In this document: one piece after another, positions 62,955-64,000 of the stretch
Numbering within the stretch: position 1 is the stretch's first letter
How the letters are laid out: every line of letters begins with the position of its first letter
Origin: Anseranas semipalmata
Lineage: Eukaryota; Chordata; Aves; Anseriformes; Anseranatidae
NCBI GenBank assembly: GCA_013399115.1
Contig: VXAA01001511.1
Span: 345,834-409,833, forward strand
Direction of reading: 5' to 3'
Length of the DNA stretch: 64,000 nucleotides
Notes under the pieces: generated by a model
What the model saw: only the letters and a program-made list of their open reading frames with translations
Databases searched by the model: none
Told to the model about the DNA's origin: nothing
Program-made: the position numbers and the translations under genes

Positions 62955-64000
62955 CTGATGAAGAAGAACATGAGTTTCAAATACTCAGCCGCAGAAATTA
63001 TTCAACTCTGCTACTTGTTTAGAATTCTCTCTTCACCCAAGATTTTCTTCTTTTCTACTTAAGAGATTCCATACAGCCAGGAAAATACCACAACTTTGAG
63101 ATAAGTATATCTATCAGAGATATACCATGCTGTATCACATTTCCCCACACCATTTTCAAAAAAAGGGTATACACAGCCCTGTGATACCTACTGCTATTCT
63201 CTATTAAATTATCATCAACAGCGTTGAAGTGAATCTGTTTTTCTGTATATATAAGCAGAATCTCATACATAGCACTGAAAAAAATGTCCTACTGTAATAA
63301 GATAGAAAGACAGTAAGCCACTTTGATTTTGGTTCTTGAGTAATTCACTTCAGTTTCCTACACCCACCACACATTCTGAAATAAAAATAAGGATATTTGT
63401 CCTTAATATCTTCTACTCCTTCATGTCTATGCCAGAAAATTAGATAAAAGGTAAAAGTGCAAATACAAAACTTATACTTTGTTATTAAAAATCCCACAGA
63501 AACAAAACCTTATTCCTTCCGATTCTTGGGATTAAACTAAGCAGAGACAAAGTTAAATAGCAAGTGAAGCATGGTAACTTTGTTTCCACATTGGCAACAC
63601 AGAGGTTATTCAGAATAAAAGAAAACAAAACAAAAAAAAAGAAATATAATGCAGGAAGATTACCAGTGAGATGTACATGTATCCAAGATAATAGTGCTTC
63701 CAGGACAAAAAGAAAAAGAACCAAAAGAAAAAAAAAACAGCATATTTTGATTTTTACCCATTATTCTTAGAAGAATAATTAACATCACAAGCAACAGAAG
63801 GTGGCCATGGTAAATTAATATAGAGGGTCTATAAGTGAGGCAGTACTCTGAATTTGCATTGTTATTGAGAAAAGACAAATGTGTTTCCTAGCAGCATCCA
63901 GAAAGTCATATGTGTATTCATGGATGGAGGTTTGCTGTTTCAGAGGGGTTGGAACATAGAAATCTGTTACAGTATGCCTTCTTGTGATGTTTATTTATGG
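62955..64000 (-). other. USH2A: USH2A intron (part), upstream of the 62.9 kb exon
   Basis: Intronic sequence up to the window edge. I looked for the preceding FN3 exon on the minus strand and saw none. Only A-rich runs near 63.63 and 63.73 kb stand out. Confidence 0.82.

Noticed and set aside
62955..64000. Search for the preceding USH2A exon (human exon 46 equivalent)
   Set aside because: No FN3-like coding segment was visible on the minus strand.

Overview
The window is vertebrate nuclear DNA, almost certainly avian. It is AT-rich and intron-dominated. It carries CR1 LINE 3' ends ending in the typical ATTCTATGATTCT motif and two copies of a bird-type LTR, and has no sign of operons or bacterial gene density. 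The only protein-coding gene I can support is USH2A (usherin), read entirely on the minus strand, so N-terminal sequence lies at high coordinates. Almost all other open frames are chance frames in introns or translations of repeats.

Fifteen coding exons can be placed between 62954 and 7902, each with an AG acceptor and a GT donor. Their phases fit so that all 15 join into one uninterrupted frame of 2811 nt (937 codons), starting and ending in phase 0. Protein order and exon lengths correspond, from memory of the human gene, to human exons 47-61 (about residues 3087-4022 of 5202). Twelve of the fifteen lengths are identical to the remembered human ones; the three that differ do so by multiples of three and all lie in the cysteine-rich part. 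The window contains neither the start nor the end of the gene: both edges are intronic.

Layout from N- to C-terminus: 62.9 kb holds the end of one FN3 domain and the start of the next; 56.1-35.6 kb holds a cysteine-rich block of roughly 300 residues with 13 Cys-Cys pairs; 35.8-7.9 kb holds a run of FN3 domains with the usherin W..P..PNG and L.PyT.YeyR..AC signatures. The cysteine-rich block appears to be inserted inside an FN3 domain: its first half is on the 62.8 and 56.0 kb exons, its second half on the 35.7 and 35.1 kb exons.

The introns (0.4-9 kb) hold three recognisable young CR1 fragments, one older CR1/L3-like fragment, two solo LTRs of one family in opposite orientations (one with a perfect 5-bp target duplication, one with an internal deletion), a GC-rich island, several microsatellites, long poly-T tracts and three places with ambiguous bases. 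I see no RNA gene, CRISPR array or prokaryote-style system, and I do not think the window holds a new multi-gene system. The most interesting feature is the protein architecture around the nested cysteine-rich module.
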